Shown piece by piece: positions 35,017-43,477 of a stretch of DNA of 64,000 nt. Position 1 is the stretch's first letter, and every line of letters starts with the position of its first letter. The stretch spans positions 1 to 64,000 of the forward strand of contig JALSJN010000032.1 of NCBI GenBank assembly GCA_026989335.1. The letters run 5' to 3'. The DNA is from Thiotrichaceae bacterium (lineage in GTDB: Bacteria > Pseudomonadota > Gammaproteobacteria > Thiotrichales > Thiotrichaceae). A program made the position numbers and the translations under genes. The notes below the pieces were generated by a model. The model worked only from the letters and a program-made list of their open reading frames with translations. It ran no database searches and was not told the origin of the DNA.

Positions 35017-36453
35017 ATGACAAGCAAACAAAACAGCATTCATATTCTCGGAATTTGCGGTACCTTTATGGGCGGCATTGCCTTGTTAGCTCGTGAGGCA
35101 GGGGTGGCTGTTAGCGGTTCAGATGAGAATGTCTACCCGCCTATGAGTACTTTACTGGAAGAGCAATGTGTTGAAATCCTTAAAGGATTTAAGGTTGAAC
35201 ATCTTGAGAACAATGTTGATGAAACTAAAGACAAGGTTGTTGTTGGCAATGTGATGACCCGTGGTAAGCCAGTGGTTGAGCACATGCTTAACCGTAACTT
35301 GCCTTATACCTCAGGCCCGCAGTGGCTGTATGAAAATATCCTTAAAGATCGCTGGGTACTGGCTGTGTCGGGTACGCATGGTAAAACCACAACTGCCAGT
35401 ATTTTAGCGTGGATTTTAGAGTATGCAGGTTTAAAACCCGGCTTTTTAATCGGCGGTGTTCCAGAAAATTTTGGTGTGTCGGCACGCTTAGGCGATAGCC
35501 CTTTTTTCGTGGTGGAAGCGGATGAATATGACACGGCATTTTTTGATAAACGCTCTAAGTTTGTTCATTACCACCCAAAGACGTTGGTGATGAATAATCT
35601 TGAATATGATCATGCAGATGTTTTTCCTAATCTTGATGCCATAAAAACACAGTTTCATCACCTCATGCGTATGGTTCCGGGTGAAGGCTTGGTGATTTCA
35701 AATAGCGAAGAAGCTAATTTAGATGATGTGTTGGAGATGGGCTGTTGGACCCCGGTAGAAAGCTTTAATGCTTCTGCAGTGGAGGAGACAAACACAGGCT
35801 GGTCTGCAAATTACATTAACCCTGATGGTAGTCAGTTTGATGTATTACTTGATGCTAAAGTGGTTGGTAGCGTAAAGTGGGATTTACTCGGCAAGCATAA
35901 TGTCAGTAATGCACTTGCCGCCATAGCCGCAGCGCGTCATGCCGGTGTGCCTGTCGAACATGCCATTGATGCATTGAGTGAATTTAAAGGTATTAAACGC
36001 CGCATGGAATTACGCGGTGAGGTCAATAGCATTCGTGTGTATGATGATTTTGCGCATCACCCAACGGCGATAGAAACCACCCTAAAAGGCTTACGAAAAA
36101 AACTTGCCAGTGACGCTACCGGCAATAAAATACCCGCAAAAAAAATCATCGCCATTTTAGAGCCGCGTTCCAATACCATGCGCTTAGGAACACACAAAAA
36201 AGCCTTAGCTGACTCTTTGCGCGAAGCTGACCACGTTTTTCTTTTTCAGCCAGAGGGTTTGGACTGGGATATGAGCGATGTCCTGGAATCACTTGGCGAT
36301 CATGCAAGCATCACTAGCAACATTGACGCACTTGTCATAAATGCGGTAATGAGCGCGCATCCGGGTGATCAATTATTAGTGATGAGTAATGGTGGCTTTG
36401 GTGGTATTCATGAAAAACTCTTAATTGCACTTGAGCAAAAATATCAAGTATGA
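35017..36453 (+). CDS. mpl: UDP-N-acetylmuramate:tripeptide ligase Mpl
   Basis: Mpl reattaches the recycled murein tripeptide L-Ala-gamma-D-Glu-meso-Dap to UDP-MurNAc. The Mur-ligase ATP loop is VSGTHGKTTTASILAW (~residue 115). Other motifs are VEADEYDTAFFDKRSKFVHY, NNLEYDHADVF and YDDFAHHPTAIETTL. The opening IHILGICGTFMGGIALLARE is specific for Mpl rather than MurC. The 478-aa length is slightly over the usual 450 owing to a short insertion (SDATGNKIPAKK). The stop overlaps the ubiX start by four bases (ATGA). Confidence 0.96.
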   Translation: MTSKQNSIHILGICGTFMGGIALLAREAGVAVSGSDENVYPPMSTLLEEQCVEILKGFKVEHLENNVDETKDKVVVGNVMTRGKPVVEHMLNRNLPYTSGPQWLYENILKDRWVLAVSGTHGKTTTASILAWILEYAGLKPGFLIGGVPENFGVSARLGDSPFFVVEADEYDTAFFDKRSKFVHYHPKTLVMNNLEYDHADVFPNLDAIKTQFHHLMRMVPGEGLVISNSEEANLDDVLEMGCWTPVESFNASAVEETNTGWSANYINPDGSQFDVLLDAKVVGSVKWDLLGKHNVSNALAAIAAARHAGVPVEHAIDALSEFKGIKRRMELRGEVNSIRVYDDFAHHPTAIETTLKGLRKKLASDATGNKIPAKKIIAILEPRSNTMRLGTHKKALADSLREADHVFLFQPEGLDWDMSDVLESLGDHASITSNIDALVINAVMSAHPGDQLLVMSNGGFGGIHEKLLIALEQKYQV

Positions 36454-37097
36454 ATGCTTCCCCCACAAAAAATAATAAAACTGTTACCTTAATTATGACG
36501 GGCGCATCAGGCGCACAATACGGTCTGCGATTATTAGAAGAGTTAGTTAAGGCAGAAAGACAAATCTACCTGTTGTTGTCACGTCCGGCGCAAATTGTGA
36601 TTAATATGGAGACTGATTTAAAGCTACCTTCACGAGCCAGTGAAGTTGAAGCTTTCTTTACAAAAAAACACTCCGCCAAAGCGGGGCAAATTCAAGTGTT
36701 TGAAAAACAACAATGGATGGCACCTATCGCGAGCGGCAGTGGTGTGGCTGATGCTACGGTAGTCTGCCCTTGTACCACGGGTACATTGTCATCTATCGCG
36801 GTTGGCAGCAGTAAAAACCTGTTAGAGCGCGCTGCAGACGTTGCGATTAAAGAACGAAAAAAGTTAATTTTAGTGGTGCGTGAAACTCCACTATCAGACA
36901 TACATTTAGAAAACATGCTAAAACTATCCCGTATGGGTGTAGTCATTATGCCTGCCAATCCGGGATTTTACTATAAGCCTGGCAGTGTTGAAGATATTAT
37001 TGATTTCATGGTTGCACGGGTTTTAGATCACTTGGATATTAGTCATGATTTGATGCCAACGTGGGGTGATAAGGGGAGTGGTGATGAGAGCGAGTAG
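36450..37097 (+). CDS. ubiX: Flavin prenyltransferase UbiX
   Basis: UbiX makes prenylated FMN, the cofactor of the UbiD decarboxylase in ubiquinone synthesis. The 215-aa protein has LIMTGASGAQYGLRLLEEL (FMN-binding start), APIASGSGVADATVVCPCTTGT, LIERAADV-like LLERAADVAIKERKKLILVVRETPL and MPANPGFYYKPGSVEDII. All match UbiX. Coupled to mpl by a four-base overlap, while its own end overlaps the PhoX-like gene by 14 bases. mpl-ubiX adjacency is common in gammaproteobacteria. Confidence 0.95.
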   Translation: MNASPTKNNKTVTLIMTGASGAQYGLRLLEELVKAERQIYLLLSRPAQIVINMETDLKLPSRASEVEAFFTKKHSAKAGQIQVFEKQQWMAPIASGSGVADATVVCPCTTGTLSSIAVGSSKNLLERAADVAIKERKKLILVVRETPLSDIHLENMLKLSRMGVVIMPANPGFYYKPGSVEDIIDFMVARVLDHLDISHDLMPTWGDKGSGDESE

Positions 37098-39294
37098 TAT
37101 CAAAAATGGCGTTCAGCTTTTAATGCTGTTGGCTGTTCTTACAGGTTTGGTTGCATGTGGAGGTAGCTCCAGTAGTAATAGACCAAGTAGGAGTAGTGAT
37201 TTAACGGGGGAGCCTGATAAGGTAAAACCGGTTATTAAGCTAAAAGGCAAAGCCATAATAAACTTGCTAAAGGGGGCTGATTATCAAGATGCAGGGGCAG
37301 TTGCAACTGACAATATAGATGGTGATATTACCCCTACAATTATAGTAACTGGCAAGGTCAATACACACGTCATCGGTACTTATAAACTGCATTACAATGT
37401 TAAAGATAAAGCAGGAAATAGTGCGCTTGAGCTTAGTCGAGTTATACACGTTAGCACGCCTAATCCAGATAATCCGAAGATAAGCACTATCGAATTTGAA
37501 AGCATAGATATTGCAAAAAATAATGTTCAAAAGTCTATGATGAGAATATCACCAAAGCTCACGGTTACCTTTGATAATGGCAAGTCTGCTGAATACCCCC
37601 TTCAATATGATATTTTGGCAGTAATGGGCGATGAAATAGGGAATGAAAAAATTGGCAGAATTACGGATAAAGCGGGTATGCCGATTTTAGATGGGGATGG
37701 TTCAGAGATAATTTCAAATAGCCCTGATGGAAATTCATTGATTCATGTCGGTGATAAAGATTATCTCATTACGAATTTTGAAGCGCGACCTGGAAGTTTG
37801 TACAAAACAGAAGTTCAACTTGTTAATGGTAAATTGAGGCCTATTAACACGATGCCTGTTGACTTAAAGAGTATTGGTGGCACGATTATTAACTGCGCGA
37901 GTACAAAAACCAATTATGGAAGTCACTTAGCAGGAGAAGAAAATTTCGCACTTAACTCCCGTTATGCTGATTCTTCATCACCATTTTATAAAAGCTGTAG
38001 TTTAAATGGCAGTGGTGGCACGACAGGTAATGGCTATAGCAGTTTCTGCTCTTATGTGGACAGCATGGCGAACTATTTAAAGGATACCTCGATTAACGCA
38101 AGTAGCGGTTATAATGGGGCAACATTTAGTCCTTATAATTATGGCAATATCATAGAAGTACAGCCTCAAGCGGATGGGACAACGAAAGTAGCTAAACACC
38201 GCGTTATGGGGCGCTATACACCCGAACTTGCTATCATGATGCCGGATAATAAAACGGTTTATAGTACCGACGACGGCACATTCAAAGGTTTTTGGAAGTT
38301 TGTCTCGGATACTAAAATTACTTCTTTCAAGGCAAATTGGGAAGGGACGCTTTATGCTGCCAAAGTGCAGCAAACTTCGGCAGAAAATGGCGGTAAATTT
38401 AACCTTTCTTGGGTAAAGTTGGGTCATGCCAAAGATAGTGAGATACAGTCTTTAGCCGATTCTAAAATGAAGTTAACTGATATATTCTCAATTGAATCGC
38501 CAAATACTACGAATGTTTGTCCTGATGGTTTTAAAGCAATAAATGAAGATAATGCTTTAGAATGCCTAAAATTAGTTGCGGGTCAAGAAAAGGCCGCAGC
38601 ATTCCTCGAAACACGCAAATATGCAGCATACTTAGGTGCCACAATCGAATTTAGGAAAGAAGAGGGTATCACCTATAATCCTGATAAAAATGTATTGTAT
38701 GTTGCGATGACTGAAATAACGCAAAGTATGGAAGACAACTTTGACGGTAAAGAAAAAAATAATGCGATCAGATTGCCTAAAAATAGCTGCGGAGCCGTCT
38801 ATGAAATAACGCTAGACGATAATTATAGCGGCACAAAAATGGAAGCAGTTATTACCGGTAAGCCGCTCAAAGAAGGAGAGGCATACTCTGATGAATGGTA
38901 CTGCCACCCCAATGCAATCTCAAACCCTGATAACTTACGTTATTTAGGTTATAACACTTTACTCGTTAGTGAAGATACTACTAAGCACGTCAATAATATG
39001 ATGTGGGCTTATAATACAGTAAACAAAACATTAACACGTATTGCTTCATTACCGATTGGAGCTGAAGTGACAGGTGTGGATATGGGCACTGTATCGGGCA
39101 AAGAAATTTTACTCATTAATACCCAGCACCCCTTTCAAGATAATCCGAGAAATAGACTAGGCGATACGCCTAATTCAAGTTTGCTAGACAAAGCATTGAG
39201 CGAACAGCGTAAGGCTAAAATAGGCTATATCACAGGGTTTCCTGAGACATTTTTTAATGTTAAGAGACCTTTGCACGAATCGGATGACGAGTAA
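37084..39294 (+). CDS. PhoX-like (DUF839) lipoprotein with N-terminal Ig-like DUF5011 domain
   Basis: The ATG at 37084 has an AAGGGGAG site and gives a lipoprotein signal (LLAVLTGLVACGG). After a Ser-rich linker, residues ~40-125 form a DUF5011 Ig-like domain (DAGAVATDNIDGDITPTI, GTYKLHYNVKDKAGNSA). The large C-terminal part has PhoX/DUF839 traits (YNPDKNVLYVAMTEIT, NTLLVSEDTTKHVNNMMWAY). PhoX enzymes are calcium/iron alkaline phosphatases, so surface phosphate release is possible, but metal ligands are not proven here. The final residues (RPLHESDDE) and the stop codon are supplied by a family-1 repeat tip, so the original C-terminus has probably been replaced. Confidence 0.72.
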   Translation: MRASSIKNGVQLLMLLAVLTGLVACGGSSSSNRPSRSSDLTGEPDKVKPVIKLKGKAIINLLKGADYQDAGAVATDNIDGDITPTIIVTGKVNTHVIGTYKLHYNVKDKAGNSALELSRVIHVSTPNPDNPKISTIEFESIDIAKNNVQKSMMRISPKLTVTFDNGKSAEYPLQYDILAVMGDEIGNEKIGRITDKAGMPILDGDGSEIISNSPDGNSLIHVGDKDYLITNFEARPGSLYKTEVQLVNGKLRPINTMPVDLKSIGGTIINCASTKTNYGSHLAGEENFALNSRYADSSSPFYKSCSLNGSGGTTGNGYSSFCSYVDSMANYLKDTSINASSGYNGATFSPYNYGNIIEVQPQADGTTKVAKHRVMGRYTPELAIMMPDNKTVYSTDDGTFKGFWKFVSDTKITSFKANWEGTLYAAKVQQTSAENGGKFNLSWVKLGHAKDSEIQSLADSKMKLTDIFSIESPNTTNVCPDGFKAINEDNALECLKLVAGQEKAAAFLETRKYAAYLGATIEFRKEEGITYNPDKNVLYVAMTEITQSMEDNFDGKEKNNAIRLPKNSCGAVYEITLDDNYSGTKMEAVITGKPLKEGEAYSDEWYCHPNAISNPDNLRYLGYNTLLVSEDTTKHVNNMMWAYNTVNKTLTRIASLPIGAEVTGVDMGTVSGKEILLINTQHPFQDNPRNRLGDTPNSSLLDKALSEQRKAKIGYITGFPETFFNVKRPLHESDDE

Positions 39295-39300
39295 AAATGA
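39264..39300 (+). repeat. Family-1 element, left end only (copy e)
   Basis: GAGACCTTTGCACGAATCGG and the following GATGACGAGTAAAAATGA match the left end of the full copies. The segment starts inside the PhoX-like coding sequence and contributes its last eight or so codons and the TAA stop. The right half of the element is absent. Confidence 0.85.
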
Positions 39301-39311
39301 CTCGTTAAGTA

Positions 39312-39341
39312 ATATGGGCTTCAAATATTGTAAGCCCATAT
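39312..39341. terminator. Bidirectional hairpin after the PhoX-like gene
   Basis: ATATGGGCTT, a 10-base loop and AAGCCCATAT: a 10-bp perfect stem between the convergent PhoX-like gene and the aldehyde dehydrogenase remnant. The T tract is short, so strength is uncertain. Confidence 0.5.
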
Positions 39342-39358
39342 GTTAAGCCTTTTAGATG

Positions 39359-39613
39359 CTAGAAGAATCCGAGCGGGTCAGGGCTATAGCTAACCAGAAG
39401 GTTCTTTGTTTGTTGATAATGTTCCAACATCATTTTGTGGTTTTCTCGCCCAATTCCTGATTTTTTATAACCGCCAAATGCCGCAATAAGTGATAACAGT
39501 TTGTCCAAACGCGTCCAGCTTGCACTAGCTGACCACTCCCTATTAATATAGTTTTCATAGCGTTTTTTGAATTGAATTTTTGAATCGGGTGTATTTGGGT
39601 TTGGGTAAAGCAT
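39359..39613 (-). pseudogene. Aldehyde dehydrogenase remnant with large internal deletion
   Basis: An 84-aa open frame joining the two ends of an ExaC/AldB-type aldehyde dehydrogenase. The start [23 protein letters not shown] resembles the N-terminus, and [20 protein letters not shown] with [13 protein letters not shown] the C-terminus of the ~506-aa enzyme. About 420 residues in between, with the NAD site and catalytic Glu and Cys, are missing. The junction is a scar of about 15 unrelated residues ([15 protein letters not shown]). A strong AAGGAG ribosome site remains, so the short product may still be made. It cannot be an active dehydrogenase. Confidence 0.88.
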
Positions 39614-39713
39614 ATAAAACTCCTTAGTTTGTGACTTGATTTGCCTTCTTCAGTGAGACGATTAAAGTCGATTATAATTTAGCGCGGGAAAAGCTCGCTA
39701 AGTTTGTAAAATG

Positions 39714-40319
39714 TTAAACCACGGTTAAAACATCACAGGGGGCATGATTTATCACCCCATTGGTTGCAGAGCCTAGAAGCCGCGAGAGACCACGTCTACC
39801 ATGTGAGCCCATGACAATTAAATCGACATTGTTTTGGCGTGCAAAATTAATGATGTGATCGACTGGGTGGCCAGAGATAACTTTAGTTGAGATGAGCCCT
39901 TTGGGATAATCAATGTCTTCAAGTTGCTGTTCTAGCTGCCTATTTATCTTTTTCAGATTTTTCTTTTTAAGTTCGGGATTGTCGGTGATGATGGGTACGG
40001 CCAATTCGCCTAGTGTCGGGTAAATATCAACAGAAAGTAGCTCAGCAGCATGTAATACTGTAACTTTTGAGTGAAAGGGATTTCCAATTTCAAGGGCTTT
40101 TTTCAATGCATCTTCAGAGTATTTAGAAAAATCATTGGCAACAAGAATATGCCGATAGCCCTTGTACTCATCTCTTTCAGCTTTATTTTTAACTTGGTTT
40201 AACCAAGAAAGGGCATCTGAGCTATTATCAAAGTAGCGCACCTTGGTTGGTAGAAAGAGGTTGCCCAGTTCGCTCATAACCTGCTCCCACAAGTTTTTGC
40301 CCACGATTGCAATACGCAA
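39714..40319 (-). CDS. Universal stress protein; 3' part of a frameshifted SpoIIAA-USP fusion gene
   Basis: Residues ~55-201 are a UspA domain: HILVANDFSKYSEDALKKAL, VTVLHAAELLSV and the ATP-binding type end VMGSHGRRGLSRLLGSAT with CDVLTVV. The first ~45 residues (MRIAIVGKNLWEQVMSEL, VRYFDNSSDALSWL) are the second half of a SpoIIAA-like (DUF3478) STAS domain whose first half lies upstream at 40349-40540 in another frame. One frame shift near 40364 separates the two. As it stands, the product would be a USP with a partial STAS domain. USPs bind ATP or act as stress-response modulators. Confidence 0.82.
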   Translation of the reverse strand: MRIAIVGKNLWEQVMSELGNLFLPTKVRYFDNSSDALSWLNQVKNKAERDEYKGYRHILVANDFSKYSEDALKKALEIGNPFHSKVTVLHAAELLSVDIYPTLGELAVPIITDNPELKKKNLKKINRQLEQQLEDIDYPKGLISTKVISGHPVDHIINFARQNNVDLIVMGSHGRRGLSRLLGSATNGVINHAPCDVLTVV

Positions 40320-40348
40320 GAAATCATCAACATGATTTAAACCTATTT

Positions 40349-40540
40349 TTAGGTCTTCCCATGCGCTTTAGCTGTCCATCCTTCGAAATCATTCAGTTGA
40401 ATTAGTAATGATAAAGGACGCTCGTTCTCAAGTAGGCGATCCAGTTTAGGACGAAACTTAGCATAATCTTCCTCTACCAGTTTACCAGTGACTTCAAAGG
40501 CAAAAATATGGGGTTGATTAATTGGAATTTCAGTGATCAT
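40349..40540 (-). pseudogene. SpoIIAA-like (STAS) domain fragment, 5' part of the split fusion
   Basis: A 63-aa frame: MITEIPINQPHIFAFEVTGK, then LVEEDYAKFRPKLDRLLE and LIQLNDFEGWTAKA match the first half of SpoIIAA-like proteins. It then ends as HGKT and a stop. In the neighbouring frame the expected continuation is visible: AWEDLKIGLNHVDDFLRIAI, directly joining the downstream USP frame. A single missing base after AAAGC (about 40363-40366) explains the break; the restored gene would be about 276 codons from 40540 to 39714. The break could be a real mutation, a sequencing error or a recoding site. Confidence 0.85.
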
Positions 40541-40589
40541 AACGACCTCCTATTTTTAATATGGTAGCGCTTTTATAACTGATAAAAGG

Positions 40590-41219
40590 TTATTCAACGT
40601 ACTTTGAAACCTTGTTATGAAGTTTTTCAATAGCATCACATGTATCTAAATTTTTTTGAGTGAGTTGGGCGTGTTCTGTTTGTTCGGTGGTATTGTTAAT
40701 AATTGCTCTACTGTATCGAGTAGTCTCACTGATGTTTTGACGAATTGAACCTCTTATTGCATCAAGCTGTTTTAGTGCTTTTTCGTAATCACCTTGCCAT
40801 TGCATAGCATCACTAAACCAGAGTTGTTGTTGCTCTGATTGGTTTGAAGCCTCAGAAGATCTGTGTTCACGGAGTGTATTATTAAACTCTACTAATTCGA
40901 TACGTGTTTGATCAGCAACTTTTGATAAGCTATTCCAAATACTATCGGCTAGGTAGGATGCATCAAGTGATAAACTGTCTTTGAGGCTAAGATTTAATTG
41001 ATGACTCGCCTCACCAATTTCTGATAGGTTTGATTTTATTTCACTGCTAATGTGATCAATTTCTTCACGGCTGAGTTCACGCCACTCACTCAATTTTTCT
41101 TCAGCTTCCTCGAAAGCTTCTTTTAATGGTTTTTTGTCTTTATCAACGAGCTCTTCAATATGCATTAACATGCTCTTGTAAGCTTTTTGCAGAGTCTTCT
41201 GTACGTTACTGGTATTCAT
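40590..41219 (-). CDS. DUF1451-like coiled-coil protein without zinc ribbon
   Basis: A 209-aa, charged, all-helical protein with no signal. Residues ~20-120 (AFEEAEEKLSEWRELSREEI, DHISSEIKSNLSEIGEASHQ, IWNSLSKVADQTRIELVEF) have the layout of the N-terminal helical part of DUF1451 proteins (LTREE, D-lW--l---aDkT-lE). The cysteine-rich zinc ribbon that normally follows is absent; instead there is a second helical stretch (YEKALKQLDAIRGSIRQNI). The ATG at 41219 has GGAGTAAC ahead. Function unknown. It sits just upstream of the STAS/USP pair, so a stress-related role is possible. Confidence 0.55.
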   Translation of the reverse strand: MNTSNVQKTLQKAYKSMLMHIEELVDKDKKPLKEAFEEAEEKLSEWRELSREEIDHISSEIKSNLSEIGEASHQLNLSLKDSLSLDASYLADSIWNSLSKVADQTRIELVEFNNTLREHRSSEASNQSEQQQLWFSDAMQWQGDYEKALKQLDAIRGSIRQNISETTRYSRAIINNTTEQTEHAQLTQKNLDTCDAIEKLHNKVSKYVE

Positions 41220-41302
41220 CACGTTACTCCGTTAAATTATTTATTGTTACCTTTAATAATAGGAGTAAATTGGGGAAAAACATAAGATATGTATCAAGAA
41301 AT

Positions 41303-41350
41303 TCTTGCAGCGGCCAGGTGACGGGTAAAAATGACTTAAGTAAAGGTCTC
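41303..41350. repeat. Family-1 element, internally deleted remnant (copy f)
   Basis: CTTGCAGCGGCCAGGTGACG with GGTAAAAATGACTTAA matches the left subterminal region of the full copies, and TAAAGGTCTC matches the right tip. Only about 48 bases remain. Unlike the others, it is in a divergent gap. Confidence 0.6.
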
Positions 41351-41388
41351 ATCAAGAATTACCAATCGGTACTATGGTGTTAAGGAAG

Positions 41389-41462
41389 GATTAAGTCGAT
41401 TAGAATGTAGTGTAGAGAAATTCGTCGCTATTTTTCTGCGCTACATTCTAATCGACTTAATC
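41389..41462. repeat. 74-nt palindrome with 22-bp perfect arms
   Basis: GATTAAGTCGATTAGAATGT AG and its exact complement at 41441-41462 enclose 30 bases, which can themselves pair imperfectly (GTAGAGAAA with TTTTTCTGC). It is not followed by a T run, so it is not a standard terminator. It may be a small mobile hairpin or an mRNA structure ahead of the BspA-like gene. Confidence 0.75.
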
Positions 41463-41590
41463 AGGTTCTCCTTTAATAAACCCCTATAGCTTAAAGCTCC
41501 AAATAACCTAGAAAGCAAACCGACTATCTAACCTTTACCCTCTTAGGTGTAGAATAAATTTATACTATTTATCACTCAAAAAAGGTGAGA

Positions 41591-43363
41591 ATGATCGTGG
41601 TAAATAGTAAAATTTTCAGTTTAAAGGTTAGCGTATTAGTTGTTGTCGTTTTATCGTTAGGTTTAAGTGCCTGTGGTGGAAATACTTCAAATGATGAGCA
41701 AACCAGTGATTCTCACCCTGATTTTATATGGGAAAAAGTAGCTACATCAAATAACTATGCGCCCTCAGGAGATATTAGTGAAACACTGCCTACGTTTAAA
41801 TGGGCTTTAGTAGCGAATGCGACGATTTATCAATTAGGTCATGAAGATGTCAATGCATCCACCCGTTGGCATGATTATATTCTGGGTAATCATCAATTTA
41901 ATTGTAATGCTAATACTTGTTCATTTAAACCAACGGATGTCACTTTTACCGTGGGTGATCAAAAAGCATGGTGGATTAGAGCGAAAGTATCAGGAACATG
42001 GGGGGCATGGTCTAATCCACATGTTTTCAAAGTAGTTAATACGACGACAATACCAAATACTGATGCTAAAACGATTAGCCCTAAAGGTTTGATTACCTCC
42101 CAATCTCCAATATTTAAATGGACTCCAGGTAATGGAGCTACAGATTATCAAATAGGTTACGAAAGCCAAAATGGAACAAACTGGCAACAGAGGCAGCTCA
42201 CGGCAACCCAAGCAAATTGCCAGTCATCATCCTGTTTATTTAGCTCAAGCAATATAAGCTTTAAAAAAGGAGATAAAAAAACATGGTGGGTTAGAGCAAA
42301 AATAAATAATACGTGGGGAATGTGGAGTAATGGCAGTAATTTCACTATCAAAAATGTAGTTACGCCGCCTGCAGATACAGCTTTTAAAATCAAAGTAGAT
42401 ACGCGTAAAACAAATCTTGTTATAACGGCTAGTAATAAATTTTTAATTGGCACGAAAGGTAGAGGATATAACTATCATGTTGATTGTGATAATGACGGTA
42501 TTGCTGAAGCTACAGGTGTTACGGCTAATTATATTTGTATTTATCCTATGGCAGGTGAATACACCATCAGTATTACAGGTAGATTTCCTCAAATTTATTA
42601 TGATGCGCCACCTTCAGGCATACCTAATTACAATACAGATGCGAGAAAGATAACTGAAGTTGTACAATGGGGAAATAACCAATGGCGAGCAATGGATAAT
42701 GCGTTTGCGGGTGCTGAAAATATGATTATAACAGCATCTGATAAACCAGACTTAAGAAATGTTAGCACGATGTATCGCATGTTTTGGCTTGCAAGTAAAC
42801 TTAATCAATATATAGGTGACTGGGATGTAAGTGGTGTCACTAATATGAGTGATATGTTTGGTTTAGCAAAAGTCTTTAATCAAGATGTTACCGGCTGGGA
42901 TGTCAGTAATGTGACTAATATGGCTTATATGTTTGATGAGGCGGAAAAGTTTAATCAAGATATTAGTGTTTGGGATATGAGCAAGGTCACTAATACTTCT
43001 GAAATGTTTTGGGGGGCTAAGGTCTTTAATCAGCCGATAGGCAGATGGGATATGAGCAAAGTAGATAATATGTACAATATGTTCTACAAAGCAGAGCGCT
43101 TTAATCAAGATGTTAGTCAGTGGGATATAACGAGTGTTAAGCCATCTATAGTACATTATTACGGTATGGAGGGACTGTTTCGTGGGGCAAATTTATCGAC
43201 AACGAATTACGATAAATTATTGATTAGTTGGAGTAGGCAAAGTGTTCAGCAGAATATTATTCTAGATGCTCCAACAGTTAAGTACAGCGCAATAGCGGCT
43301 TCTGCAAGAAATAAGCTGATCAATACTTATGGTTGGATTATTCGCGATGCGGGTCAGCTTTAA
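41591..43363 (+). CDS. Surface lipoprotein with FN3-like and BspA/DUF285 repeats
   Basis: The N-terminal signal has lipobox LSAC (VVVVLSLGLSACGG). Two similar ~90-residue units follow, each with a FKW...YQ(L/I)G(H/Y)E start and a WW(I/V)RAK...WG.WSN end, which look like fibronectin-III-type or comparable beta modules. After a PKD-like stretch, residues ~390-520 hold about five DUF285/BspA-type repeats (FNQDVTGWDVSNVTNMAYMF, FNQDISVWDMSKV). These repeats occur in surface adhesins of bacteria and protists. The start is ambiguous between ATG 41591 and GTG 41597 because AAAGGTGAG is very close. Adhesion or surface recognition is inferred. Confidence 0.8.
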   Translation: MIVVNSKIFSLKVSVLVVVVLSLGLSACGGNTSNDEQTSDSHPDFIWEKVATSNNYAPSGDISETLPTFKWALVANATIYQLGHEDVNASTRWHDYILGNHQFNCNANTCSFKPTDVTFTVGDQKAWWIRAKVSGTWGAWSNPHVFKVVNTTTIPNTDAKTISPKGLITSQSPIFKWTPGNGATDYQIGYESQNGTNWQQRQLTATQANCQSSSCLFSSSNISFKKGDKKTWWVRAKINNTWGMWSNGSNFTIKNVVTPPADTAFKIKVDTRKTNLVITASNKFLIGTKGRGYNYHVDCDNDGIAEATGVTANYICIYPMAGEYTISITGRFPQIYYDAPPSGIPNYNTDARKITEVVQWGNNQWRAMDNAFAGAENMIITASDKPDLRNVSTMYRMFWLASKLNQYIGDWDVSGVTNMSDMFGLAKVFNQDVTGWDVSNVTNMAYMFDEAEKFNQDISVWDMSKVTNTSEMFWGAKVFNQPIGRWDMSKVDNMYNMFYKAERFNQDVSQWDITSVKPSIVHYYGMEGLFRGANLSTTNYDKLLISWSRQSVQQNIILDAPTVKYSAIAASARNKLINTYGWIIRDAGQL

Positions 43364-43477
43364 TTTTTTATAGTTGAATTGTTTGGATAAAGAATTGTCA
43401 GAGTTAAAAACCCTGAATTAGATCGACATGAGTTAAACTCTTTTTTAAGGAAGATCTAATTCTTCACAAGGACGACT

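Larger units (their letters stand above)
41223..41590. other. Divergent gap with repeat remnants
   Basis: About 370 bases without a credible gene. It contains a decayed family-1 element (41303-41350), a large palindrome (41389-41462), and the leader of the BspA-like gene with AAAGGTGAG directly before its start. Confidence 0.6.

Noticed and set aside
41126-41383. 85-aa plus-strand frame in the 41-kb gap
   Set aside because: It overlaps the start of the DUF1451-like gene antisense and crosses repeat scraps; no supporting motif.
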